Shown here: in pieces, positions 18,756 through 28,600 of the stretch | How the letters are laid out: the number at the start of each line of letters is the position of its first letter | Position numbering within the stretch: the first letter of the stretch is position 1 | Origin: a virus | Virus record (IMG/VR): IMGVR_UViG_3300030060_002971 | Span: 5,314-49,454 of that record | Length of the DNA stretch: 44,141 bases | Direction: 5' to 3' (one strand) | The notes under the pieces: generated by a model | What the model was told of the DNA's origin: nothing | Seen by the model: the letters and a program-made list of their open reading frames with translations, nothing else | The model's database searches: none | Made by a program: the position numbers and the translations under genes

Positions 18756-19520
18756 TTACATATCAGCTTCTAGCGTTTCTGCTACTAAGCCGTGGAAGTT
18801 TCCGTTTCCATCGTGGTGTAATCCGTTACCAATCAATGGTTTGACCATCGTTGATAGAGTAAATGATTCTTCGTTAGCAGAATCGTTACTCATAGATACT
18901 GTATAGTCTCCTAAAGTACAGTTTCGTAAAACCAATACTGTACCATCTTTGTTAGAACCATCAGGTCCAGTACCAGTAGCGTCTTTAAGTTGTATAGCTA
19001 CTCTATAACCGTAGCATACATTACTCTGAGCGTCTTTGGTACTCTTAGGGTCCACTGTTCCATCTGCTATTCTTATGTGGGCAGTAGAAGCGTCTTTAAT
19101 CATACCGTGCCTTCCTGCGTGGTTTCCTACTGCTGCATAACTTGAATCATTTTCAGTTAAACCTTGAATTAGAGTAGACCATAATCTAGTACTCTTTTTT
19201 CTTGTAAGTGTAACATTACAATCTGCTTTTGTTTCAATTTTTCCGGGTGTCTTAGTACCAAAATAAGAGATATCCTCATCCTGAGCTCCTATTGTTACAT
19301 CGACTCCTGTAATATCTGAAATGTTAAAATCTGCTTGTCCTAAACCTTTATCAGCTAAACCCATAGGGGCTATAGTTGCTGAACCTGCTGTAAAATCTCC
19401 AGCAGTCTCTGTGGATACTAATTTTGCTCCACTTGCACCGTCACTTCCCAATTTAATACCTTGGAATGCGTGTTCAGTACAAACCCAAACCTTAACATCT
19501 GTTCCTGTATAATAAGCCAT
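18756..19520 (-). CDS. Tail tube (major tail) protein, paralog B
   Basis: 254 residues. Shares with the next upstream gene the start MAYY, TEHA at 17-20, GVDV...QDED in the first third, LTRKK in the middle, and YGYRVA...LK with a C-terminal DYTVSMSNDS...EES block. The pairing shows tandem duplication. The alternating beta pattern and the position upstream of the chaperone genes fit a phage tail-tube protein. GGAGG stands about 8-10 bases before the ATG. One copy may be the main tube and the other a minor tube, a tip or an initiator ring. Confidence 0.75.
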   Translation of the reverse strand: MAYYTGTDVKVWVCTEHAFQGIKLGSDGASGAKLVSTETAGDFTAGSATIAPMGLADKGLGQADFNISDITGVDVTIGAQDEDISYFGTKTPGKIETKADCNVTLTRKKSTRLWSTLIQGLTENDSSYAAVGNHAGRHGMIKDASTAHIRIADGTVDPKSTKDAQSNVCYGYRVAIQLKDATGTGPDGSNKDGTVLVLRNCTLGDYTVSMSNDSANEESFTLSTMVKPLIGNGLHHDGNGNFHGLVAETLEADM

Positions 19521-19522
19521 GT

Positions 19523-20242
19523 TTATAATCCTCCTTGTGCGTCATCATCTAAATTAGCTGAGTCTGCTCCAGTTAATATAATCGGGTTAACGTAGCTCAT
19601 TAAAGTTATTGATTCTTCCTGAGAAGCATCTGGTGTTAATGAAACTGTATATTCAGTTATACAGCAATTTGGTAAAACAAATGTTTCACCGGCTGCACCA
19701 GTTTTTAACCTTAGGGCTACTCTGTAACCATATGATGTGAAATCAGGCTGATAATGCCCGTTTCCTATGTTCCCATTCTCATCAAGACCGAATCGTGCTT
19801 CGTTATAAATTGCGTTCCACATTTCATCGTTCTTTTTTCGAGTTAGGGTTATGCTGTTTTCTTTTTTTACTTCAGCTTTAAGAACATTTCTTTGTCCTAT
19901 GAACTGAACATCTTCGTCTTGAGTACTCAAAGAAATATCTACACCGGTCATGTTATCAGGTCTGTTGTCCCAAATTTCATCAACAGCAGTTGCATCGGAT
20001 GGATTTAAGTTTAATGTTAAATCCCCGAAGAACGTATTACTGATTAATTTTTTTGGACCTGCAAATAAATCGGTTCTGTCATCACTTTGGTCGTATGTGA
20101 CAGCAGCCGCTTGTGCGTCAGCCCAATTTCTTATTTCAACTCCCTGAATTCCGGTAGTAGATGACTCCTTAACAACTAAACCCTTTGTTGCGTGTTCAGT
20201 TGTGAGTGCTAAGTCTAAATCTCTACCTAAATAGTATGCCAT
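19523..20242 (-). CDS. Tail tube (major tail) protein, paralog A
   Basis: 239 residues from the ATG at 20242, chosen because the paralog starts MAYY at the same place and GGAG lies 8 bases upstream. An ATG six codons earlier (20260) is also in frame. Strong similarity to paralog B in three blocks (TEHA near the N-terminus, QDED...LTRKK, YGYRVALRLK...EYTVSLTPDASQEES). Directly downstream of a strong promoter, as expected for an abundant tail component. Which copy makes the tube cannot be told from sequence. Confidence 0.75.
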   Translation of the reverse strand: MAYYLGRDLDLALTTEHATKGLVVKESSTTGIQGVEIRNWADAQAAAVTYDQSDDRTDLFAGPKKLISNTFFGDLTLNLNPSDATAVDEIWDNRPDNMTGVDISLSTQDEDVQFIGQRNVLKAEVKKENSITLTRKKNDEMWNAIYNEARFGLDENGNIGNGHYQPDFTSYGYRVALRLKTGAAGETFVLPNCCITEYTVSLTPDASQEESITLMSYVNPIILTGADSANLDDDAQGGL

Positions 20243-20296
20243 ACTTTGTTTCTCCAGCATTCCGTCGAATGCGTAATTACTTATAGCAGACGGTAG

Positions 20297-20313
20297 TATA
20301 TAAAGCTTTCGCT
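20297..20313 (-). promoter_or_regulatory. Archaeal BRE/TATA promoter for tail module
   Basis: Reads AGCGAAAGCTTTATATA on the - strand, an exact match to the repeated consensus. The expected start lies near 20274, about 30 bases before the tail-tube ATG. It would drive tail tube, chaperone, tape measure and the large tail proteins. Confidence 0.8.
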
Positions 20314-20326
20314 ATATTCTATACTA

Positions 20327-22489
20327 TTACTTTACTTCGGGTTGTATTAAAGGCCAAACTCCTGCTCTAAATCCACCCTGATAATAAATACCTACATACG
20401 GTGCTGCCCACGTGTGACTTCTTAAGTCTTGATTAAGGTCTAAAACATTATTGATAAAGGGTGCCATAGAAGGGTTACCCTCAGCAATTTGGCCTAATTT
20501 AACAGTACTAACTGTATCTTTTATACCGCTAACAAGTCTTTTAAAACCTGATTGTTTCTGTCGTGCTTTTGTCATAGCTTGTTTAACTTTAGGATGATTT
20601 CGTAATTCCTTATCTGTTACATCTTTTTTCATTATACCTCTTAAAAACGAACCTATAGCTTTATTTACTGTTTCATCTTCGTATACTATAGCTCCACCTG
20701 CTACCATAGCTCCTGAACTAGACATTCCTATTCCTACTTGTTGTACTAATCCTGTAGTTAATTCAGTTCCTTCTATCTTTCCAGCATGTGCTAACCATAA
20801 CATATTAGTCATTTTAATTATAAGTCTTTTTTGCTCCTCATTGAAATTCTGTAATTTTCCATCACTTCTTGCTACCATTTCGTCTAAAAATGCACTCATA
20901 TAAAAAGAAGCTTTGGGATTAATAACAACATCTGCTATAGTTCCTTGTAATTGCATTGTACCCTTTTTTAATGAACCTTTAATTTTATATTCAAAACCTA
21001 CATTAATAGGGTCTTTTTTAGAAAGGACAAATAAATCTGTAAATCTGTCCATTTTTTTCTTACTTCCTTCTGGTCCAAATCCTTCTCCAAATTTTTGCCC
21101 TAAAAGGTGCATTACTGAAGTCATGGCGCCAGATAATGCACCTGCAACAAATAACTTTTGTCCCGCTTGGGCTCCTGACTTAGGTATTCTAAACAAATTC
21201 GGGAAAGTTTTCATAAACCTTTTTTTGTCTGCTGCGCTTAACCCATTATAAAAATCAAATGTTTCCTTTTGATTAGCTCTCCATTTCATACCAAGTTCTT
21301 CTTGTGCATATTTTCTTATATCTTTTTCTGTTTTTTGTGAATTAAATTGAGTACCAACATATTTTAATACGGTGTTTATAGCTTTTCGGTTATCATCAAA
21401 ATGTTTAAATAATGCAGTCCTTAATTGACTTTGGTCTCCAGTAAATTCTTCCTCGGATATTTCTGCCCACTGTTTCTTATTGAATTTAAAAGTATTTAAT
21501 ACAGAGGTGTGACTTGTGCTACCTGATAATCTTTCCTGTGTAACTTCTTTTATATAAAGATTGTCCATAAACCAGAATGCTATATCCATACTATTGTCCT
21601 TACTATCTTTATCTCTTTTTGTATCTATCTCTTCTAGTGAACTAAAGATTTCTGGATATCTGGTTTTTAAGAATTTAGGAATCATTTCTTCTGGAGCTTC
21701 TGTATATGACATTCCTCCACCTGCACTTGTAGACATCATAGATTCAGATATATCGTTACCTTTACCATCTATAGCAAAACTTTCTTTATTACTCATAGAT
21801 TCTGCTTTAGCTTCATCGCTAAGATTGTCTCTAAATGCATCTCTCCATGAAGTCATCATGTCTTCTGTGGTGGATGGATTTTGTACCCAATTTACATATG
21901 CTTCAAATATCTCTTCTATAATACTGTATTCTGTTATAGGGTCCATGTCATGAGCAAACCCCTCAGCTGAATCTGTTGGTGAAATACCTCTTTGAAACAT
22001 TTTTTGTACAGTTGTTGCATAATCTGCTGCATAGTCATACCACACATGGTTCCCTCTTACTTGCATTGGTCCCGGTCCTACGTCTGAGAAAGATTCTTCT
22101 ACCGCAACTAAACCCATAGTTGTCTGTGCGTATTCAGGAGCTTGCGTCCTTCCAAAACTAGGATAAAAACCTCCTGTCAAAGTAAATACTGCTTGTGGGT
22201 CTTGTGCAATTTGGTCTACAATAAATCTACTAGCTGTACCTACACCTTTCTTAATCTTACCAGATGAAGTCATGTACTTTTCTTTTATCAGTGCACCTTC
22301 ATCAGGGCGTCTTACCATTTGCTTACGTTTTCCTTCTGAGTTTTTGTAAGCAAAGGTACCATCAGTAGTTAAAGGTTTACCTGTAGTAGGGTCAAAGAAA
22401 TCATCCCATCCATGAGTTTTCGGGGTCTTTCTTCCTAAAACGGTTTTTTTACCTGTCTTTTTAGAAAACTTTACTTTCTGCTTAGCCAT
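20327..22489 (-). CDS. Unknown virion-region protein (720 residues)
   Basis: I do not recognise a family. The first 60 residues are very basic (MAKQKVKFSKKTGKKTVLGRK). The rest is mixed helical with no catalytic motif seen. A small-residue-rich segment (VAGALSGAMTSVMHLLGQ, then GLVQQVGIGMSSSGAMVAGGA) could be two membrane-active or packing helices. It begins at the TAATG overlap with the tail-terminator gene and ends just before the tail promoter, so it is the last gene of the head/neck unit. Candidates: minor tail or neck protein, or an ejected internal protein. No ground to choose. Confidence 0.6.
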   Translation of the reverse strand: MAKQKVKFSKKTGKKTVLGRKTPKTHGWDDFFDPTTGKPLTTDGTFAYKNSEGKRKQMVRRPDEGALIKEKYMTSSGKIKKGVGTASRFIVDQIAQDPQAVFTLTGGFYPSFGRTQAPEYAQTTMGLVAVEESFSDVGPGPMQVRGNHVWYDYAADYATTVQKMFQRGISPTDSAEGFAHDMDPITEYSIIEEIFEAYVNWVQNPSTTEDMMTSWRDAFRDNLSDEAKAESMSNKESFAIDGKGNDISESMMSTSAGGGMSYTEAPEEMIPKFLKTRYPEIFSSLEEIDTKRDKDSKDNSMDIAFWFMDNLYIKEVTQERLSGSTSHTSVLNTFKFNKKQWAEISEEEFTGDQSQLRTALFKHFDDNRKAINTVLKYVGTQFNSQKTEKDIRKYAQEELGMKWRANQKETFDFYNGLSAADKKRFMKTFPNLFRIPKSGAQAGQKLFVAGALSGAMTSVMHLLGQKFGEGFGPEGSKKKMDRFTDLFVLSKKDPINVGFEYKIKGSLKKGTMQLQGTIADVVINPKASFYMSAFLDEMVARSDGKLQNFNEEQKRLIIKMTNMLWLAHAGKIEGTELTTGLVQQVGIGMSSSGAMVAGGAIVYEDETVNKAIGSFLRGIMKKDVTDKELRNHPKVKQAMTKARQKQSGFKRLVSGIKDTVSTVKLGQIAEGNPSMAPFINNVLDLNQDLRSHTWAAPYVGIYYQGGFRAGVWPLIQPEVK

Positions 22490-22995
22490 TATCTTTTATT
22501 CAAGAATACTAAAGACATTCTACAACTAGCGCCATACCAATCCATCTGAGGCATGAATCCAATATCATTCCATGCTAGAACATGTCTTTCTAGTATCTGT
22601 AAGTCCTCCTCTTCATATGTATCCCAGTCTATATCTTGTAGGCTGTTTGCTACATTTAACATTAACCAATTTAATAATCTTCTTTGTTTGTAATCTGTAC
22701 TACCTACTGTTATCTTAGTTTCTTTATCAGTCATCAGGTGTATCATAAATCCTATACCATACGCTTCACCAGTTTGACTTTGTTCGGTACCGAAAGTTAT
22801 ACTCTCTCCAAAGTACTTTTCAGATATTCCTGAAGCTACCTGTTGTACAACAACACATGGAAATCTTAATTCTTCTGTCTCTGGGAACTGTCCAAATACA
22901 TATACATCATCTCCAGTAGCTGTTAATGTGTTTATCTTATCACTTAACCCCATTATTAGGGCTCTTTCTATTACATTTAAATAATCTTTAGCCAT
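22489..22995 (-). CDS. Probable tail terminator / tail completion protein
   Basis: 168 residues, alpha/beta, with an N-terminal helix (VIERALIMGLSDKINTL), strand VYVFGQF, the FPCVVVQQV strand, a section GIGFMIHLMTDKET and a helix RLLNWLMLNVAN. This order matches the gpU-like tail-terminator fold, and the position between neck and tail genes is right. The start overlaps the upstream gene by 8 bases. Assignment by pattern and position; no diagnostic residue exists. Confidence 0.55.
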   Translation of the reverse strand: MAKDYLNVIERALIMGLSDKINTLTATGDDVYVFGQFPETEELRFPCVVVQQVASGISEKYFGESITFGTEQSQTGEAYGIGFMIHLMTDKETKITVGSTDYKQRRLLNWLMLNVANSLQDIDWDTYEEEDLQILERHVLAWNDIGFMPQMDWYGASCRMSLVFLNKR

Positions 22996-23962
22996 ACGCT
23001 CTTCTCCTGCTTCCTCTTTCTCCTCTTACTCTTACAGCATCTATTTCCATATATTCATCTCTATATTCTTTAATGCCTTGTATTCTCCATTCAGATTCTT
23101 TATAAAAGAATATATCTTTAAGCTCTACTAAGCCAGAGCTTGTAGTAAGTACTAGGCTCAATAAATCATAAGTGGATGCACCATAGAGCTTATCTATATC
23201 TAATATAGTGTTATCTGTGCCAGCTGTAAGTTCTGTTCTTACACCATCTTTGTATACTGATGTTTTATCTCCTGCTTCTAAGTCTCTTAGAGGTACATCA
23301 ATAGTGATATACTCGCTGCTAGATAGAGCCAATGAACCGCTCCATGTTAGACTTTTAGTTGAGCCTCCTTCGTTACCACTTAGAGCTATCTTCGTTAATG
23401 TAGTGCCTGACTTAATTTTAAATTGAAGCCTATCTAGTTGATAACCAGCTGCTTTATCTGCAAACGTTTTTATTGTGTGAGAAGTGGCTGTAGCTGAATA
23501 ATCATCTGCCGTTTCTATAATTCTTTCTATATCTATCAATTTATCATATGATTCTAATTCATTAAATTGAGTTGTTTCGCTAAAATTATCCATTGATAAT
23601 ATATAACCTAAAGAAGGTGTATAAAACGTACAAGCTCCTGTAATTCTATGTCCTGTCCTTTCTAATGCTCCAGAACGGCTAACAATAGGGCTTTGAAGGC
23701 ATTTAAGGCCCGGTAAAACCAACTCTGGACTATCTGCATGGTAAGCAGCATTCGTACCCTCTGCTTGCGCTGCATAACTATCGGACTCATAACCAAAATT
23801 TACAGCTGGTCCTGATAATGTGCCACCAGATTTTGTAGTTTTGGTTTCTTTTCTATAAATTGGGTCTCTAATAAAAACTAGGTCACGTACTTGACTTGTA
23901 CGATGTCTCATCTGCCTAAGAAGTTTAGGCATATTTACTCTACCTAGTTTTAAATTACTCAT
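22988..23962 (-). CDS. Unknown neck/head-tail joining protein (324 residues)
   Basis: Not recognised by sequence. The first 40 residues are very basic (MPKLLRQMRHRTSQVRD) and the rest is beta-rich, with repeated Thr/Ser/Gly strands (LTKIALSGNEGG, LSSSEYITIDVPLRDLEAGDKT). It sits between the connector-like gene and the tail terminator, where head-closure or neck proteins are encoded in siphoviruses. A structural role is inferred from position only. Ends GSRRRAYG, overlapping the next gene by 8 bases. Confidence 0.55.
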   Translation of the reverse strand: MSNLKLGRVNMPKLLRQMRHRTSQVRDLVFIRDPIYRKETKTTKSGGTLSGPAVNFGYESDSYAAQAEGTNAAYHADSPELVLPGLKCLQSPIVSRSGALERTGHRITGACTFYTPSLGYILSMDNFSETTQFNELESYDKLIDIERIIETADDYSATATSHTIKTFADKAAGYQLDRLQFKIKSGTTLTKIALSGNEGGSTKSLTWSGSLALSSSEYITIDVPLRDLEAGDKTSVYKDGVRTELTAGTDNTILDIDKLYGASTYDLLSLVLTTSSGLVELKDIFFYKESEWRIQGIKEYRDEYMEIDAVRVRGERGSRRRAYG

Positions 23963-23963
23963 A

Positions 23964-24434
23964 CTATCCTATATTGCGTGGACGTTTACGAACATTCAAA
24001 GTACTATCTGAACCATCAATGTTCTTTTTCCAATCTATATCTCCCAATTGTGGGTCTGCGTTATAGGTAGAAGTTTTGATACTTAGTGCATTCTTTTGTA
24101 ACAAAGCATCATTTGCCATGTCTAAGAATTTACCGTATGGGTCATCTTTTGTATATGACATGAAAATATCTCCTATCTTCATATCTTCTACTCCCATACC
24201 GTTCTGTGCTATACATAATAAATAAGACGTATAGTAACAGACTGCTTGGTCTACTAAATCATTGGTATTCACTGTAAATGAAGTACCTTCCTGCTCTTCT
24301 ACCCATTCAATTGCCATAGTCACGAGAACCGACAAATCACTATCATCTACTTCCGCAGATTCTATACCTGTCAGTAATCTGACTCTTGTACCTAGTTTAT
24401 CTAGGGTCATTGTCGAATCTCTTGTTATTGCCAT
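23964..24434 (-). CDS. Head-tail connector-like protein
   Basis: 156 residues, mainly helical: LDKLGTRVRLLTG, then DDSDLSVLVTMAIEWVEEQEG, then DLVDQAVCYYTSYLLC. The helix order and the acidic DDSDLSVLVTMA pattern match the gp6/gp15-type adaptor fold (connect_1 type), which binds under the portal. The C-terminus is extended and polar. It is followed by the neck gene and preceded by the basic-protein cassette, so it is separated from the portal by fibres. Confidence 0.6.
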   Translation of the reverse strand: MAITRDSTMTLDKLGTRVRLLTGIESAEVDDSDLSVLVTMAIEWVEEQEGTSFTVNTNDLVDQAVCYYTSYLLCIAQNGMGVEDMKIGDIFMSYTKDDPYGKFLDMANDALLQKNALSIKTSTYNADPQLGDIDWKKNIDGSDSTLNVRKRPRNIG

Positions 24435-24435
24435 A

Positions 24436-24729
24436 TTACCACTTTACTTTGTTTGCCCAGTATGCTGCTGACATTTTACCTTTTGCAATGTTTTTACCAT
24501 GTCGGGCTTTAAAGCTCTTTCTCCTTGCTTTTTGTCTTTTTGATTCACCCTTCTTTGGCTTACCTGCCGTTCTAACGCCTTGTTGTCCAAACCTGATAAG
24601 TTTAGTTTTAGTTCCAACTTTAGCAACAACCACGTGTGATTTCTTTGGGTGATTAGGAGTTCTTTTAGGTTTGTTATAACCTGATACTCCTGCTCTTGTT
24701 AATTTTGCGTCTTTCTTTTTTGCTGCCAT
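24436..24729 (-). CDS. Small basic protein, ...KGKMSAAYWANKVKW family
   Basis: 97 residues, many Lys/Arg, with RTPNHPKKSH, IRFGQQG and the ending KGKMSAAYWANKVKW. I recall this combination from other marine phages and some large DNA viruses, but no function is known to me. It belongs to a run of five tiny basic genes. Possible role: DNA condensation in the head or a capsid/internal protein. GGGxGxK NTPase motifs are absent. Confidence 0.65.
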   Translation of the reverse strand: MAAKKKDAKLTRAGVSGYNKPKRTPNHPKKSHVVVAKVGTKTKLIRFGQQGVRTAGKPKKGESKRQKARRKSFKARHGKNIAKGKMSAAYWANKVKW

Positions 24730-24912
24730 TTATTTACCTGCCTTTTTCATCGCAGTCTTGTGAGACTGTGTGAATGATTCACCTTTTTTCATGGCCACAA
24801 CCATAGCTCTAAGGTGTTTTGCTGTGTGGTGTTTACCATGTCTTTTCATAGCTGTTACTTGTCTTTTGTTAAGTCCAGCTAGACTAACACCTTTAATCTT
24901 CTCAATAGCCAT
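24730..24912 (-). CDS. Small basic helical protein (60 residues)
   Basis: MAIEKIKGVSLAGLNKRQ, then KRHGKHHTAKHLRAMV and KGESFTQSHKTAMKKAGK. Two short His/Lys-rich helices. Similar proteins with an N-terminal LNKRQ and C-terminal S..HK.AMKK occur in marine phages and some large eukaryotic viruses, as far as I remember. Function unknown. It starts inside the end of the 18-residue ORF and stops right before the next gene. Confidence 0.6.
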   Translation of the reverse strand: MAIEKIKGVSLAGLNKRQVTAMKRHGKHHTAKHLRAMVVAMKKGESFTQSHKTAMKKAGK

Positions 24913-24958
24913 ACTTTTTCTTTTTTGATGTTTTCTTCTTCTTTGTTTTATAAGCCAT
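24902..24958 (-). CDS. 18-residue poly-lysine microprotein
   Basis: ATG at 24958 shares its first base with the TGA stop of the 81-residue gene (TGATG), and the ORF reads MAYKTKKKKTSKKKKYGY. Ten of eighteen residues are Lys. The stop overlaps the start of the next gene. Coupling at both ends and the extreme charge argue for real translation; by itself it is too short to prove. Confidence 0.35.
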   Translation of the reverse strand: MAYKTKKKKTSKKKKYGY

Positions 24959-25203
24959 CATTTAGACCTCCTTACTGCCTTTGCTACCTTTTTAGAATAT
25001 TTAGCACGACTACCAACTCCACCAGCTTTACGTTTCTTACGATTCTCAGCTGCTTTTTGAGATTTAGTTAGTCCTGCTCTAACACTCTTAGGGAGATAAC
25101 GTCCCCTCTTTGATTTAGGCTTCTTCTTATCAGCCTTGGAAATATAATCCCATTTTTGTTTAGTCCAAGTAGACAATGATTTTTGGGATTTCTTCTTAAC
25201 CAT
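24958..25203 (-). CDS. Small basic protein, DUF5872-like
   Basis: 81 residues, with LSTWTKQKWDYISK, then RGRYLPKSVRAGLTKSQ and a Lys/Arg-rich end. The W-T-K-Q-K-W motif and RYLPK pattern recall DUF5872-type proteins of phages and large DNA viruses; the identifier is from memory and should be checked. Part of the basic-protein cassette. No catalytic residues are apparent; nucleic-acid binding is plausible from charge alone. Confidence 0.6.
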   Translation of the reverse strand: MVKKKSQKSLSTWTKQKWDYISKADKKKPKSKRGRYLPKSVRAGLTKSQKAAENRKKRKAGGVGSRAKYSKKVAKAVRRSK

Positions 25204-25388
25204 TAACGGTAGCCTCCACCATTAGCTTTGTATTGTTTTGCTAGCATCTGTGCTTTTCTTGCGGACCATTGTCCGGGTGCTCCACCTTTACTACCTGCTT
25301 TGATTCTGTTAAATAATCTTTTTCTCATAGTAGGTTTGGTATAATTACCTGCTTCGTTTACTCTTGATTTTGATTTCTTTTTTGCCAT
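25203..25388 (-). CDS. Small basic protein (61 residues)
   Basis: Starts MAKKKSKSRVNEAGNYTKP at 25388, where TAATG couples it to the upstream gene; an earlier ATG at 25403 would add five residues. It continues RKRLFNRIKAGSKGG and ends MLAKQYKANGGGYR. I know this wording from marine phages and giant viruses, where it is an uncharacterised basic protein. Gly/Arg/Lys-rich and short, it is a candidate internal capsid or DNA-binding protein. Confidence 0.6.
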   Translation of the reverse strand: MAKKKSKSRVNEAGNYTKPTMRKRLFNRIKAGSKGGAPGQWSARKAQMLAKQYKANGGGYR

Positions 25389-25597
25389 TACATCATCCCC
25401 CATGCGCCAGCTCCAGTAGCTGCTGTCAAAGCTGCACCTACCAACCAGCGTACTTGTCTTTTAATATCTTCTTCCCACATCTCGTGGTGCGCTAAATGGT
25501 TTGTGAAAAGGGTTTCGAACTTGTCCATTCTGTTATAAATGTTCTTAATCCTTTCATCCATGCGAATCAATAGTTCTACTTTCTCCTTTTCTTCCAT
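25388..25597 (-). CDS. Small coiled-coil membrane protein, XhlA-like
   Basis: About 69 residues from the ATG at 25597, which has GGAG 6 bases upstream. Residues 1-45 form an acidic/basic amphipathic coil (MEEKEKVELLIRMDERIKNI...MDKFETLF). It ends in one hydrophobic helix, LVGAALTAATGAGAWGMM. This is the layout of XhlA-type phage proteins and some small holin accessories. A lysis role is possible; no endolysin was seen in the window. An alternative start 20 codons upstream would overlap the collagen gene. Confidence 0.5.
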   Translation of the reverse strand: MEEKEKVELLIRMDERIKNIYNRMDKFETLFTNHLAHHEMWEEDIKRQVRWLVGAALTAATGAGAWGMM

Positions 25598-25607
25598 CTT
25601 ATACTCC

Positions 25608-28600
25608 TTATGGCGCCCATGCTGGTACGTAGTATGTAGTACCATTTGACGCAACAAATGCTAAGTAACCTTGTACATTACCTGCACCTATCATTGGTGG
25701 GTGGTCAAACGTTACTGGTCCTGAGGCTGGGCTAATCACATTAATTGGTCCTCCCATCGAATCAATTGTTCCAGCAGATGCGTCTGCACTAAATACTGGT
25801 GCACTTGCTCCACCACCACCACCGCCAGATGGTCCTGTAGGTCCAGCAGGTCCCGTAGGTCCTGTAGCTCCAGCAGCTCCTTTCTGTCCTTTACCACCAG
25901 CACTTCCTGAACTTCCTTGTGGTCCAGCAGGTCCTTGTGGTCCAGTTGGTCCTGTTCCGCTAGGTCCTTGAGAACCTGTAGCACCTTTATCACCTTGTGG
26001 TCCTGTACCACCGACTTCACCCTTTTGTCCTTTAGAACCAGAGCCTCCACCACCTTCTTCACCTTTCTGACCTTTACTGCCTTGTGGTCCAGTTGGTCCA
26101 TTAGGTCCAGCAGGTCCTTGAGGTCCTGTAGCTCCTGTAGCTCCTTTGTCTCCAGCAGAACCTGTGCTTCCTTGCCCACCTTGTGCACCTTGTGGTCCTT
26201 GTGGTCCTGTAGCTCCGGGGTCTCCTTTTTGACCTTTACCTCCACCGCCACCGCCAGAACCTTCTTCTCCTTTCTGACCTTTACCACCTTGTGGTCCAGT
26301 TGGTCCAGCAGGTCCTTGTGGTCCTGTGCTTCCTTGAGGTCCAGTGCTTCCTTGTGGTCCTTGAGGTCCTGTACCACCGGGTGCTCCTTTAGCTCCTGAG
26401 GCTGCGAATGTCACCTGTACTGTTCTACCTGATGAGAATATATTACTTACCGAGGTATCACTCTTAGCTTTTACAGATGATATTGTAATAAACACATGAG
26501 TATTAGCCATATCTGTTTGATAGCCTGTAGACTCATCTGTTGTTAAAATTATAAAATCAGTATTATCTTCCATGGATACAAAACGTATATCTGTTGGTGA
26601 ACCATCATATGCGTCTAAATAGTCATATAATGAACTTGAACCAGCGTTCTGGTCGAAAACTGAAAATGATACAGCAGTAATACTTGCTGCTGTTCCATGA
26701 TTTAATCTAAATTCTCCAGAACCGGGGTCGCCCATTGTTGTGCTTGTATCAAAGTTAAATTGTAAACCAGCAGGTTCACCAGTTGGTCCTTTGTCACCAC
26801 CAGCACCTTTTGCACCTTGTGGTCCAGCAGGTCCAGCAGGTCCGTCTGGTCCATCAGGTCCTGTAGCACCTTGAGCTCCTTGAGCTCCTTGAGCCCCTTG
26901 AGCACCTTGAGGTCCTTGACCTCCAGTAGCACCTTTGTCTCCACCAGCACCTTTCGCACCTTGTGGTCCAGCAGGTCCAGCAGGTCCATCAGGTCCATCA
27001 GGTCCTGTGTTTCCTTGAGGTCCTTGAGGTCCTGTGCTTCCTTGAGGTCCTTGTGGTCCAGCTGCTCCTGTAGCACCTTTATCACCAGCTGCTCCTGTAG
27101 CACCTTTATCACCAGCTGCTCCTGTAGCTCCTTTAGCACCAGCAGTTCCTGTAGCTCCTTTGTCTCCATCTGGTCCAGCAGGTCCATCAGGTCCATCAGG
27201 TCCTGTGTTTCCTTGAGGTCCTTGTGGTCCTGTGCTTCCTTGAGGTCCTTGTGGTCCAGCTGCTCCTGTAGCACCCTTATCACCAGCTGCTCCAGTAACA
27301 CCTTTGTCACCAGCAGTACCTTTGTCCCCTTGAGGTCCAACTGCTCCTGTAGCTCCTTTTGCACCTTGTGGTCCAGCAGGTCCAGCAGGCCCAGCAGGTC
27401 CAGCAGGTCCGTCTGGTCCATCAGGTCCATCAGGTCCTGTTGCACCTTGAGCTCCTTGAGCACCTTGAGCACCTTGAGGTCCTTGACCTCCAGTAACACC
27501 TTTGTCACCAGCAGCACCTTTGTCACCAGCAGTACCTTTAGCTCCTGTAGCTCCTTTGTCTCCAGCAGTTCCTTGAGGTCCATCAGGTCCGTCAGGTCCT
27601 GTAGGTCCAGCTGCTCCAGTAACACCTTTGTCACCAGCAGTACCCTTTTCACCAGCGGCACCTTTGTCTCCCTGTGGTCCAACCGGTCCAACAGCTCCAG
27701 TAGCACCTTTTGCACCTTGTGGTCCTGTATCTCCAGTATCTCCTTGTGGTCCTTGTGGTCCAGCTGCTCCTGTAGCACCTTTGTCACCAGCTGCTCCTGT
27801 AGCACCTTTATCACCAGCTGCTCCTGTAGCTCCTTTAGCACCAGCAGTTCCTGTAGCTCCTTTGTCTCCATCAGGTCCGTCTGGTCCTGTAGGTCCATCA
27901 GGTCCTGTCGCACCTTGAGGTCCTTGTGGTCCATCAGGTCCAACAGCTCCTGTTGCTCCTTTGTCACCACCAGCACCTTTTAATCCTTTATCTCCTTGTG
28001 GACCTTGGTCTCCGGTTGCTCCTTTGCCTCCTTTATCTCCAATAGGTCCTTGTGGTCCAGTTGCACCAGTTGCTCCTTTAGAACCTTGAGGTCCTGTAGG
28101 TCCAGTTGGTCCATCAGGTCCAACAGCTCCTTGTGCACCAGTAGCACCTTTACTACCTTGTGGTCCTTGGTCTCCTTGTGCACCAGTGGTACCTTTGTCA
28201 CCAGCAGCTCCTTGAGCACCCTTGTCTCCACCAGCACCTTTCTCTCCTTGTGGTCCTTGAGCACCTGTAGCTCCTTTGTCCCCATCAGGTCCAACAAGTC
28301 CTTGTGCACCAGTAACACCCTTGTCACCTTGTGCACCTTGAGCTCCTTTATCTCCTGTAGCTCCTTTATCTCCTGTTGTACCTTGTGGTCCTTGAGGTCC
28401 AGTAGGTCCTGTAGGTCCTGTAGGTCCTTGAGCGCCAGTAATACCCTTATCACCTTGTGGTCCAACTGCTCCTGTAGCACCTTTGTCTCCTTGAGGTCCT
28501 GTATCTCCAGTAGGTCCCTGAGCTCCTGTAGCTCCTTTATCTCCTTGAGGTCCATCAGGTCCTGTCGCACCTTGTGGTCCTTGTGGTCCTGTAGCTCCTG

